This document shows, piece by piece, positions 1-5,701 of a stretch of 5,701 nucleotides of DNA. Origin of the DNA: Eubacteriaceae bacterium UBA7485 (GTDB taxonomy: Bacteria > Bacillota > Clostridia > Eubacteriales > Eubacteriaceae); NCBI GenBank assembly GCA_002478485.1, contig DLOL01000094.1, positions 10,326-16,026 on the forward strand. The letters are read 5' to 3'. A model generated the notes under the pieces. It saw only the letters and a program-made list of their open reading frames with translations, did no database searches and was not told where the DNA came from. Within the stretch, counting starts at the first letter, position 1; every line of letters begins with the position of its first letter. The position numbers and the translations under genes are program-made.

Positions 1-583
1 CATCCGCAACCGCATCATAATCGGCTTGACCTGAATAATATTCAGAGCGCGTTCTTCCGTGAATGGTGACGGCAGACGCGCCTGCGCTTTCCGCAATTTC
101 CGCCAATCGCGGGGCGAAATTATCACCCTTCACAAGCCCTTTTCTTGTTTTCAGGGTGACGGGAACCGTCGCGTTTTCAACGATTGCGCTCACGCACTGA
201 TAAAGCTTTTGAGGATTCCCGATCAGAGCCGACCCGTCTCCGTTTTTGAAAATTTTCGGCGCGGGGCATCCCGCGTTTAGATCAATGAACTGAAATTTCA
301 AAGCGTCATCGGGATCATCGTTTCTTCCCGACAGATGCCGGGCCGCCCATCCAAGGATTTCCGGGTCCGATCCGAAAATCTGAATGCCGTAATGATTTTC
401 TTCAGGAACTGTCCTCAAAAGCCGTTCGGTCTTCTTATCTTTATAATATAGCCCTTTCGCGCTGATCATCTCGCTGACCGTGATGTCCGCGCCGTATTCT
501 CTCGCTAATAAACGAAATGGCAGGTCTGTATAACCTGCCATTGGTGCGAGAATGAGCTTCTTTTCAAAGTCTTCATTTCTCAT
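1..583 (-). CDS. dusB: tRNA-dihydrouridine synthase, DusB type (C-terminus cut off by window)
   Basis: Dus enzymes are FMN-dependent and use NADPH to reduce specific uridines in the tRNA D loop to dihydrouridine. I translated this open frame by hand from the ATG at 583; it stays open for 194 codons to the window edge, where the gene continues. The TIM-barrel FMN domain shows LAPMAGYTDLPFR at 12-24, SEMISAKGL at 37-45, IQIFGSDPE at 67-75, DLNAGCPAPK at 101-110 with catalytic C106, GSALI at 117-121, VTLKTRKG at 142-149 with FMN-contacting K145, and HGRTRSEYYSGQAD at 175-188 with H175. Roughly the last 120-130 residues, including the helical tRNA-binding domain, are expected off the window. It overlaps coaX by eleven bases. 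Assignment to DusB rather than another Dus subgroup rests on the SEMISAKGLYY and GCPAPK patterns. Confidence 0.9.
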   Translation of the reverse strand, partial: MRNEDFEKKLILAPMAGYTDLPFRLLAREYGADITVSEMISAKGLYYKDKKTERLLRTVPEENHYGIQIFGSDPEILGWAARHLSGRNDDPDDALKFQFIDLNAGCPAPKIFKNGDGSALIGNPQKLYQCVSAIVENATVPVTLKTRKGLVKGDNFAPRLAEIAESAGASAVTIHGRTRSEYYSGQADYDAVAD

Positions 584-1379
584 GTTTCTTATCCTGACGT
601 TTGTTTTTCTCATAAATCAAGCGAAGGCCCTTTAGAGGGAGCTTTGGATCGTAAAAATCGATCTTTTCACTTTCATTATAGAACATGCGTCCGTAGCCGC
701 CTGTCGCAACCACCTTGACATCGTCTCTTCCAATTTCCTCTTTCATCTTGTCAATGATGTACTCAACCTGTCCTTGGTAGCCATAGGTCAGTCCCGCCTG
801 CATACTGGAGATCGTGTCCTTAGCCATGATGGAAGGAGGCTTGATAATCTGGATGTTTGGAAGCTGAGCTGCGCATCTTGTCAGCGCGTCTCCGGATATT
901 CCGATTCCCGGCGTTGTGACTTTTCCGCACATCGCACCGTTTTGGTCAATATAATCGTAAGTGGTTGCAGTACCGAAATCCACCACGATCAGCGGTCCGC
1001 CATAAAGTTTATAAGCCGCTACAGAGTCGATAATCCGGTCCGCCCCGACTTCAGCGGGATCGGCGAATTTAATCGGCATGCCTGTCTTGATGCCGGGCCC
1101 TACAACCATTGGTGTGACGCCAAAAGTTTTTACAATACCCGACGTGAGCGTGTGCATGATGTTCGGGACGACAGAAGCGATGATTACATCCTTGATGTCT
1201 TCTCTCGTCATTCCTTCGGCCTCCAAAAATCCCCGGAACATCACTTTGTATTCATCGGATGTTCTCGGGGTTTTTGTCATGAAGCGCCAGGAATGTACAA
1301 GACGATCCCCGTCGAAAATACCAACTTCAGAGTTGGTGTTTCCCACATCAATAACCAGAAGGTAGTTACTCTGAGACAT
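573..1379 (-). CDS. coaX: Type III pantothenate kinase CoaX
   Basis: CoaX phosphorylates pantothenate with ATP, the first step of coenzyme A synthesis. Type III enzymes belong to the ASKHA fold and, unlike CoaA, are known to resist CoA feedback and to need a monovalent cation. The 268 residues are about the family length. Motifs: phosphate-binding DVGNTN at 11-16, SVVPN at 69-73, VGADR at 111-115 with the catalytic-region D114, VDFGTATTYD at 133-142, PGIGIS at 157-162 and VVATGGYG at 223-230. Residue 118 is Asp, where homologues I recall mostly carry Asn in GADRxxN, a mild oddity. The ATG at 1379 places DVGNTN at the expected distance from the N-terminus. It has only a weak purine-rich ribosome site, consistent with coupling to the thioesterase gene, which it overlaps by fourteen bases. 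The basic tail KNKRQDKKHEK runs into dusB. Confidence 0.96.
   Translation of the reverse strand: MSQSNYLLVIDVGNTNSEVGIFDGDRLVHSWRFMTKTPRTSDEYKVMFRGFLEAEGMTREDIKDVIIASVVPNIMHTLTSGIVKTFGVTPMVVGPGIKTGMPIKFADPAEVGADRIIDSVAAYKLYGGPLIVVDFGTATTYDYIDQNGAMCGKVTTPGIGISGDALTRCAAQLPNIQIIKPPSIMAKDTISSMQAGLTYGYQGQVEYIIDKMKEEIGRDDVKVVATGGYGRMFYNESEKIDFYDPKLPLKGLRLIYEKNKRQDKKHEK
592..595 (-). promoter_or_regulatory. Ribosome binding site of dusB
   Basis: AGGA on the minus strand lies eight bases before the ATG at 583, within the last codons of coaX. It supports this ATG over the out-of-frame one at 576. Confidence 0.6.
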
Positions 1380-1773
1380 TTTTCTTTTTATCGACTTTGT
1401 CCATAAACTGGTTTTTATTTACAATGACTCGGGTGTGAAGTCCTTCCGCAATTTTTTGAACTTCATCTCTCGCTTCCGTCTTGTAGACAAGGGTTCTGTC
1501 ATTGACTTCTGCAAGAACGACGCGAATGGTCACTTTCATGCCCACCGGTGACGGTGCGGTATGCCGCACATCCAGCTGCACGCCTACCGTTGTTTCGTCT
1601 TCTGACAAATACAGTTCCGGAAGGAGGTAAGCGGATTGTTCCATCCAGGCCACCAGAACAGGAGTGGCAAGAACCGGAAGTCCTCCGGATTTTACTTCCT
1701 GAGCTGTATCATCTTTTTCAACCACATATAATTTGGTCAGTTCAAGACCGGCCTTTAATCCTTCAGTCGTCAT
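1366..1773 (-). CDS. FlK-like hot-dog acyl-CoA thioesterase
   Basis: This 135-residue single-domain protein resembles the fluoroacetyl-CoA thioesterase (FlK) branch of the hot-dog fold, which hydrolyses small acyl-CoAs to acid plus CoA. The FlK triad Thr-Glu-His is present with the same spacing: T37 in LATPVL, E45 in WMEQSA and H71 in VRHTAPSP (FlK T42, E50, H76, compared from memory). G78 in PVGM and the GLHTRVIV strand also fit. The FlK lid phenylalanines that select fluoroacetyl-CoA align with K28 and G31 here, so fluoroacetate resistance is unlikely; the real substrate is unknown. The ATG overlaps the ftsH stop by four bases, and the end overlaps coaX by fourteen. Placement beside pantothenate kinase suggests a role in CoA recycling or clearing dead-end acyl-CoAs, which is inference. 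The C-terminus is lysine-rich. Confidence 0.85.
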   Translation of the reverse strand: MTTEGLKAGLELTKLYVVEKDDTAQEVKSGGLPVLATPVLVAWMEQSAYLLPELYLSEDETTVGVQLDVRHTAPSPVGMKVTIRVVLAEVNDRTLVYKTEARDEVQKIAEGLHTRVIVNKNQFMDKVDKKKNVSE

Positions 1774-3665
1774 GCTTCAATAACCTTTCCGGTGATTTTG
1801 GCGGCGCTTTTTTCGCTGTGATCCGGCTTGATGACATCTTCTGTATCATCCACCTCTTCAGCCTCAACCACCGTTACACCATTATAGATATCTTTAAATT
1901 CTTCACCACTGATGGTGTTGTTCTTTAAGAGAGTCTGGGCGACGGTTTCAAGCACATCTCGTTTTTCAACCAGGATACTGCATGCTTTTTCAAACGATTC
2001 TTCAACAATTCCTCTGGTTTCTTTATCAATGACAGCGGCCACTTCTTCTGAGTAGTCTCTGCTCTTTCCAAAGTCTCTTCCGAGGAAGACTTCACCGTTT
2101 GACTGACCGTAGGAGAGCGGTCCGAGGTGGTCGGACATGCCCCATTCGGTTACCATTCGCTTGGCAATGCTTGTAGCTCTTTCAATATCGTTGGACGCGC
2201 CTGTGCAGATGTCGTCAAGCGCCACTTTTTCAGCGGCTCGGCCTCCGAGAAGTCCTGCGATCTTGTTTAAAAGCTTTGTTCTGGACATGTGCTGGCTGTC
2301 GTCGGTCGGGAGAGAGATTGTGTAGCCTGCGGCCATTCCTCTCGGAATGATTGAGATTTCATGAACCTCGTCTCCGCCCTGGAGATATTCCATCACAATG
2401 GCGTGGCCCGCTTCGTGATAAGCGGTAATGACCTGGTCTTCGGGAACCACAACACGGCTCTTCTTTTCGGGTCCGGCAATGACGCGTTTGATGGCTTCAT
2501 CCAGCTCATGCATGGTGATGACCTTTTTCTTGGAACGCGCCGTTAAGAGCGCTGCTTCGTTCATCAGGTTTTCAAGGTCAGCACCCGTAAATCCGGGCGT
2601 TCCTTTTGCGATCGTCGCAAGGTCCACGGAAGAATCAACCGGTTTGTCTTTCTTATAGATCTGGAGAATCTCTTCTCTTCCTTTGACATCCGGCGGATTG
2701 ACCGTAATCTGTCTGTCAAAGCGGCCGGGTCTCAAAAGTGCGGAGTCAAGGATATCCGGACGGTTGGTTGCCGCAATGACGATAACCCCTTCGTTAGCTC
2801 CGAAACCATCCATTTCAACCAGAAGCTGGTTTAAGGTCTGTTCTCTTTCATCGTGTCCGCCTCCAAGGCCCGCGCCTCTCTGACGGCCGACCGCGTCAAT
2901 TTCATCAATAAAGATGATGCACGGCGAGTTTTTCTTCGCTTCAGCAAAAAGGTCTCTCACACGGCTGGCACCGACACCGACAAACATTTCGACGAAGTCA
3001 GAACCCGAGATGAAGAAGAACGGAACACCCGCTTCTCCTGCGACCGCGCGTGCGAGAAGCGTTTTACCGGTACCTGGAGGGCCGACAAGCAGGACTCCTT
3101 TCGGAATTCTTGCGCCGAGTCTGTTGTAGCGTTCAGGCGCTTTCAGGAAATCAACGATTTCCTCGAGCTCCTGTTTCTCTTCGTCTGCTCCGGCCACCTT
3201 GTCAAACGTGACTTTTTTATCCGAGGTATTGACCATCCGGGCTTTGCTTTTGCCATAGTTCATGACTTTTCCGCCGCCCCCGGCCTGCTGGGTAAACATG
3301 ACAAAGAAGACGATCATCACGATGAGCAGCACTGCTGTCGGAAGCAGGTTGATCCACCAGGAATCGTTCGGCTTTGCAACCGTAACGTTCATATCGGGAT
3401 TCTGATGGATATAGTCGGCAACCTGTGTGTCGATCACATATTCAGGGACGATCGCCTTGAACTCGGTTCCATCATTTAGCTTTCCGGTTACGGTTGACTG
3501 GTTGACTTCAACTTCTTTTACATTTTTTTTGTCAAAATTTTCAATCAGCTGCGAATAACTTAAGGTTTTCGTATCTGACTGCATGGGATTTAAAAAAGTA
3601 ATCGCTACAATCACGATGAGAAGGAGCAGAATGTAAAACCCCATCATTCCAAAATACTTTTTCAA
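1770..3665 (-). CDS. ftsH: ATP-dependent zinc metalloprotease FtsH
   Basis: FtsH is a membrane-anchored AAA+ protease that forms hexamers, extracting and degrading misassembled membrane proteins and regulatory cytoplasmic proteins. The 631 residues match the family length. Order: membrane segment about 8-25, extracytoplasmic domain about 26-103, second membrane segment about 105-125, a GGGG-containing linker, then the AAA domain. That domain has Walker A GPPGTGKT at 195-202, pore loop MFVGVG at 227-232, Walker B IIFIDEID at 250-257 and a second region of homology with arginine fingers R312 and R315. The protease domain has HEAGH at 417-421 (zinc ligands H417 and H421, catalytic E418) and the likely third ligand D493 in SNDIERAT. 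The tail after about 600 is acidic and low in conservation, as is usual. Translation begins at TTG behind a strong site, and the stop overlaps the next gene as ATGA. No residue is missing. Confidence 0.98.
   Translation of the reverse strand: MKKYFGMMGFYILLLLIVIVAITFLNPMQSDTKTLSYSQLIENFDKKNVKEVEVNQSTVTGKLNDGTEFKAIVPEYVIDTQVADYIHQNPDMNVTVAKPNDSWWINLLPTAVLLIVMIVFFVMFTQQAGGGGKVMNYGKSKARMVNTSDKKVTFDKVAGADEEKQELEEIVDFLKAPERYNRLGARIPKGVLLVGPPGTGKTLLARAVAGEAGVPFFFISGSDFVEMFVGVGASRVRDLFAEAKKNSPCIIFIDEIDAVGRQRGAGLGGGHDEREQTLNQLLVEMDGFGANEGVIVIAATNRPDILDSALLRPGRFDRQITVNPPDVKGREEILQIYKKDKPVDSSVDLATIAKGTPGFTGADLENLMNEAALLTARSKKKVITMHELDEAIKRVIAGPEKKSRVVVPEDQVITAYHEAGHAIVMEYLQGGDEVHEISIIPRGMAAGYTISLPTDDSQHMSRTKLLNKIAGLLGGRAAEKVALDDICTGASNDIERATSIAKRMVTEWGMSDHLGPLSYGQSNGEVFLGRDFGKSRDYSEEVAAVIDKETRGIVEESFEKACSILVEKRDVLETVAQTLLKNNTISGEEFKDIYNGVTVVEAEEVDDTEDVIKPDHSEKSAAKITGKVIEA
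1784..1790 (-). promoter_or_regulatory. Ribosome binding site of the thioesterase gene
   Basis: GGAAAGG on the minus strand lies ten bases before the ATG at 1773, inside the last codons of ftsH. The spacing is slightly long, but the ATGA overlap with the ftsH stop would let terminating ribosomes restart here. Confidence 0.55.
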
Positions 3666-3672
3666 TCTTCAT

Positions 3673-3679
3673 CCTTTCT
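3673..3679 (-). promoter_or_regulatory. Ribosome binding site of ftsH (decides TTG start)
   Basis: AGAAAGG on the minus strand ends seven bases before the TTG at 3665. This spacing supports TTG as the ftsH start over the in-frame ATG codons six and seven codons later, which have no such site and would remove residues leading into the first membrane segment. An out-of-frame ATG abuts this site directly (3672-3670), too close for efficient initiation. Confidence 0.8.
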
Positions 3680-3690
3680 AGATTACCGTT

Positions 3691-3702
3691 TGAGCTAGCT
3701 CA
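3691..3702. repeat. 12-bp perfect palindrome at the hpt stop / ftsH upstream gap
   Basis: TGAGCTAGCTCA is a perfect loop-less palindrome that spans the hpt stop codon (TAG, 3697-3695). It sits about 26 bases upstream of the ftsH start. Without a loop it cannot be a normal terminator hairpin, but it has the symmetry of a dimeric protein-binding site. The sequence is certain; any function is inference. Confidence 0.55.
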
Positions 3703-4225
3703 GGACTGCTTCATCCAGAATCCCAACATATGGAAGGTTTCTATAATACTGAGCAAAATCGAGGCCGTAGCCCACGACAAATTCGTCTGGAATTTCGAAT
3801 CCTGTGTAATCCGCTTGAATATCCACTTCGCGTCTGGAGGGTTTGTCTAGAAAAACAGCTGTCTCCACGGAAGCCGCCCCCAGCTGGTTAAAATACTCGG
3901 TCAATCTTTTCAGCGTGTTGCCGGAGTCGATGATGTCTTCTACAATTAAGACCGCTCGGTCCTTCATGTCAATTCTCCCGCCGCTGATCTGGATATTACC
4001 GGAGCTTTCCGTCTTATTCCCGTAAGAAGAAACCTTGATAAAGTTCAGTTCCAGCGGAAAATTGAGTCGCTTCATCAAATCTGAGCAAAACATGAAACTT
4101 CCGTTCAGAACGGACACCACCAGCGGATCCTTGTCAGCGTACTTATCCTTAATCTCGTCCGCCATTTCCTGGACGCGATTTTGAATCTCTTCTTCTGAAA
4201 TCAGAACTTCTTTAACGTTTTTCAC
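3695..4225 (-). CDS. hpt: Hypoxanthine (guanine) phosphoribosyltransferase
   Basis: This cytoplasmic purine-salvage enzyme transfers phosphoribose from PRPP to hypoxanthine or guanine, giving IMP or GMP. The 176 residues are the usual length for bacterial HPRTs. The PRPP-binding signature VLIVEDIIDSGNTL is at 92-105, with the acidic pair E96/D97 and the DSGNT phosphate loop. The flexible-loop SSYG is at 66-69, LNGS at 40-43, and the C-terminal purine-site stretch VGYGLDFAQYYRNLPYVG is typical of the family. Translation starts at GTG, overlapping the tilS stop as GTGA. In Bacillus subtilis the orthologue HprT has been reported to pair with TilS as an activator of ftsH; the same gene order here makes this possible but does not show it. 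Substrate preference between hypoxanthine and guanine cannot be read from sequence. Confidence 0.96.
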   Translation of the reverse strand: MKNVKEVLISEEEIQNRVQEMADEIKDKYADKDPLVVSVLNGSFMFCSDLMKRLNFPLELNFIKVSSYGNKTESSGNIQISGGRIDMKDRAVLIVEDIIDSGNTLKRLTEYFNQLGAASVETAVFLDKPSRREVDIQADYTGFEIPDEFVVGYGLDFAQYYRNLPYVGILDEAVLS

Positions 4226-5640
4226 TTAATTGTCCCCTCTGCTGCAATATGTATTTCTGCGTGCATGTTTCTAGGAATATCAAACTTTCTCGAAAACAGT
4301 CCGGGAATCCACAGGATTTCCGAATCCAATGCGAGGAGAGGCAGCTTGTCTCTCTGCTCCGACGGGATTTTCTGATCGATAAAAAAGCGTTTGAGCTTTT
4401 TTCTCTTCCCGTCTTTGAGGACAACGTAGTCTCCCGGTAGGCGTTTTCGGATACTGATATTCTTTTTCATAGTATCATACAAATAAGTGTATCTGCAGGG
4501 ATTTTTCAGAGTTGCTGAAAAGGCGTCGGCGTCTTTCTTATTTTCAAACACCGCCATGAAAACGTGATTTTTCTTGAGTAAATCGTTCGCTCTTTTATCA
4601 AAAATGCTTATAGGATTAAACAAACCATCCTGTACTTTCTGTTTATCCTCCTTGCGTCTGATTAATCTTGTCTTCTGCATCTTTACCGCCTCAAAGCCGT
4701 TCGGGAGATCAATTTTGCCCGATGAGGTTCCGGCGAAGAGCGCTAGAAGATCATAGGCGTGTTTTCTGGAAAAGTCCTTTTTCATCCCTGCCGCTTTTGC
4801 ACTCTCCCGGATAATCCGGATTCGAAAGGCGTCCTCTGCATAGACCGGATTATCCGAATCAAACAACTCAGGATCAAGACAGACATCTCCTTCTCTTTTC
4901 TGAATAAGTTTTTCAATATATGGAGCGAGAAGACTGTCTAAGAGCCTTTTTTCCTCTCGGACATTTTGCGCGCACCGGTTAATTGCGCCTGACGGATCGG
5001 AAACCACTTCTTCAAGAGCCGGCATCACCTGATGACGGATTTTGTTTCTGGAAAAAACCGTCTCTTCATTCGAAGCGTCCACCGCGTATTTCAGTCCTCT
5101 GTGAGAAACGTAGTCCAAGATCTCTTTTTTTGAAAACGGCAGGAGCGGACGGATCAGATCCACACCATCCCGGGTCGTTATCGTTTTCATTCCCATAAGT
5201 CCCTCAAGTCCGGCTCCGCGAATCATGTGAAAGAGGACGGTTTCAGCCTGATCATCAGCATGATGGCCAAGCGCAATCTTTCCGGCCCGCTCCTCCTTTG
5301 CTGTTCGCACTAAAAACGCGTACCGCATCTCGCGCGCCGTCTCTTCAAGCCCTCTTCCTGCCGCTTTCTCATTCACGCGTCCTTTCTCCGTAAAAAACGG
5401 AATCCCGCGCGCGAGACAAAACTCTCTCACCTCGTTCTCCTCGCGGTCAGCTTCCTTCCGAAGGCCGTGGTTATAATGCGCGCAAAGAAGTGTGAAGGGA
5501 ACGATCCTCCGAAACTGATCCAAAAGATCAAGAAGCGCAAGCGAATCCGGTCCTCCCGAGACTGCCGCAAGGACCGTTTCTCCCGGTTGAATCAGGTTGT
5601 TTTGCCAAAGATGTTTGTTAAATGATTCTGAAAAAGACAT
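4222..5640 (-). CDS. tilS: tRNA(Ile)-lysidine synthetase TilS
   Basis: TilS is a cytoplasmic N-type ATP pyrophosphatase. It joins lysine to C34 of the CAU anticodon of minor tRNA-Ile, switching it from Met to Ile identity and AUA decoding; it is normally essential. The 472-residue protein has the PP-loop SGGPDS at 28-33, AHYNHGLR at 54-61, GHHADDQAETVL at 125-136, RPLLPF at 164-169 and SRNKIRHQ at 197-204. The C-terminal TilS domain has RKRLPGD at 398-404, a basic KKLKRFFIDQKIP at 414-426 and LWIPGL at 443-448, so both catalytic and tRNA-binding parts look complete. The ATG at 5640 was chosen over an in-frame TTG at 5658, because the six extra residues (ahead of MSFSESF) are not family-like and would crowd the tRNA end. 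The stop overlaps hpt by four bases. Confidence 0.96.
   Translation of the reverse strand: MSFSESFNKHLWQNNLIQPGETVLAAVSGGPDSLALLDLLDQFRRIVPFTLLCAHYNHGLRKEADREENEVREFCLARGIPFFTEKGRVNEKAAGRGLEETAREMRYAFLVRTAKEERAGKIALGHHADDQAETVLFHMIRGAGLEGLMGMKTITTRDGVDLIRPLLPFSKKEILDYVSHRGLKYAVDASNEETVFSRNKIRHQVMPALEEVVSDPSGAINRCAQNVREEKRLLDSLLAPYIEKLIQKREGDVCLDPELFDSDNPVYAEDAFRIRIIRESAKAAGMKKDFSRKHAYDLLALFAGTSSGKIDLPNGFEAVKMQKTRLIRRKEDKQKVQDGLFNPISIFDKRANDLLKKNHVFMAVFENKKDADAFSATLKNPCRYTYLYDTMKKNISIRKRLPGDYVVLKDGKRKKLKRFFIDQKIPSEQRDKLPLLALDSEILWIPGLFSRKFDIPRNMHAEIHIAAEGTIK
4234..4240 (-). promoter_or_regulatory. Ribosome binding site of hpt (decides GTG start)
   Basis: AGAGGGG on the minus strand ends eight bases before the GTG at 4225 and lies inside the last codons of tilS. 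It supports GTG as the true hpt start, because no ATG lies at a suitable distance. Together with the GTGA stop/start overlap it points to translational coupling of hpt to tilS. Confidence 0.8.
4808..4856. repeat. 12-base perfect inverted repeat inside tilS
   Basis: CGGATAATCCGG (4808-4819) and CCGGATTATCCG (4845-4856) are exact reverse complements separated by 25 bases. Each arm is itself nearly palindromic, since CGGAT and ATCCG flank a single central base. They lie in the tilS linker region, around residues 262-278 (from SDNP to RIIR). They could form a 12-bp stem in the mRNA or be two copies of a symmetric protein site. Because they fall in coding sequence, codon constraints or chance remain possible explanations. 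Confidence 0.6.
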
Positions 5641-5670
5641 GGGATACCTAACATCCAAAAAATAAAAAAA
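5641..5670 (-). other. T-rich spacer and leader between tRNA and tilS
   Basis: These 30 bases separate the encoded CCA from the tilS ATG. On the minus strand they begin with seven T, one A and six T, then GGATGTTAGGTATCCC. The T run directly follows the folded tRNA 3' end and could favour RNA release or processing, but no dedicated GC-rich hairpin precedes it, so it is not called a terminator. The only Shine-Dalgarno candidates are weak: AGG six bases before the ATG and GGATG further upstream. No promoter elements can be supported here, which suggests that tilS is read from the tRNA transcript or from a promoter outside the window. Confidence 0.5.
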
Positions 5671-5701
5671 TGGTGGTCGCTATAGGGCTCGAACCTATGA
5701 C
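5671..5701 (-). tRNA. tRNA gene, 3' end only (isotype undetermined)
   Basis: This is the last 31 bases of a tRNA gene whose 5' part lies beyond the window. Read on the minus strand, it shows GTC of the variable region, a perfect five-pair T stem (ATAGG/CCTAT) enclosing the seven-base loop TTCGAGC, a seven-base acceptor 3' strand AGCGACC, discriminator A and an encoded CCA. The matching 5' acceptor strand should therefore read GGTCGCT. The anticodon is outside the window, so the isotype cannot be read; the discriminator A and GTC before the T stem fit several isotypes, including Val and Ile. It lies 30 bases upstream of tilS on the same strand and may share its transcript. Confidence 0.93.

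Noticed and set aside
59..280. A 73-codon plus-strand open frame near the left edge.
   Set aside because: It is antisense to dusB, whose minus-strand frame is continuous and carries the Dus motifs throughout.
774..1406. A 210-codon open frame on the plus strand.
   Set aside because: It lies wholly antisense to coaX and the end of the thioesterase gene, has no recognisable domain, and its composition is what an antisense shadow gives.
2853..3479. A 208-codon open frame on the plus strand.
   Set aside because: It is antisense to the conserved AAA region of ftsH; its composition is rich in Arg, His, Asp and Phe, with no domain, and it is explained by the ftsH codon pattern.
3735..3765. TATTAT on the minus strand near the end of hpt as a -10 box for an ftsH promoter.
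   Set aside because: The hexamer about 17 bases upstream bears no likeness to TTGACA, so it does not support a promoter call.
4381..4402. Hairpin AAAAAAGC-GTTTGA-GCTTTTTT resembling a terminator.
   Set aside because: The stem has only two G-C pairs and lies inside the conserved basic motif KKLKRFFID of tilS, which explains the A-rich and T-rich runs.
4212..4424. A 70-codon minus-strand frame overlapping the end of tilS and start of hpt.
   Set aside because: It is an alternative reading frame within tilS with no domain and low-complexity Ser/Arg/Lys content.
5641..5658. TTG at 5658 as an upstream start for tilS.
   Set aside because: It would add six residues not typical of TilS and begin 12 bases from the tRNA CCA end with no ribosome site between; the ATG at 5640 fits the family N-terminus.
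5657..5670. T7-A-T6 run after the tRNA as an intrinsic terminator.
   Set aside because: No GC-rich hairpin directly precedes it apart from the tRNA itself, whose acceptor stem is half outside the window; kept only as a spacer description.

Overview
The window is one continuous run of six protein genes plus the 3' end of a tRNA gene, all on the minus strand, so transcription runs from high to low coordinates. The gene content and order (tilS, hpt, ftsH, coaX and a DusB-type synthase) are a variant of the well-known tilS-hprT-ftsH-coaX neighbourhood of Bacillota. Three things suggest a low-to-mid GC member of Bacillota, more likely a clostridial lineage than a Bacillus: a DusB of clostridial flavour downstream, an FlK-type thioesterase inserted before coaX, and the use of GTG and TTG starts behind clear Shine-Dalgarno sequences. 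No genus can be named from the sequence alone. GC looks close to one half by eye; it was not computed.

In reading order: a tRNA gene (only its T arm, acceptor 3' strand and encoded CCA are inside the window, 5701-5671); a 30-base T-rich gap; tilS (5640-4222), the lysidine synthetase that modifies the CAU anticodon of minor tRNA-Ile; hpt (4225-3695), purine salvage; a 29-base gap holding a perfect palindrome and a strong ribosome binding site; ftsH (3665-1770), the membrane AAA+ zinc protease; a small hot-dog thioesterase of the fluoroacetyl-CoA thioesterase-like family (1773-1366); coaX (1379-573), type III pantothenate kinase; and dusB (583 to beyond base 1), a tRNA-dihydrouridine synthase whose C-terminal part is cut off by the window edge.

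The genes are packed tightly: the tilS/hpt and ftsH/thioesterase junctions overlap by 4 bases (GTGA and ATGA), thioesterase/coaX by 14 and coaX/dusB by 11. No convincing internal promoter or terminator is visible, so the run behaves as a single operon with translational coupling. Its themes are tRNA maturation and modification (tRNA, TilS, Dus), nucleotide salvage (Hpt), membrane protein quality control (FtsH) and coenzyme A metabolism (thioesterase plus CoaX).

This is mostly conserved housekeeping DNA, and I see no evidence of a new defence, mobile or secretion system. The observations most worth following are the thioesterase placed beside the CoA biosynthesis kinase, with the FlK catalytic triad but without the fluoroacetate lid residues; the palindrome just upstream of ftsH, given that TilS/HprT has been described as an ftsH activator in B. 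subtilis; the TTG start of ftsH with a competing out-of-frame ATG; and a paired 12-base inverted repeat inside tilS.
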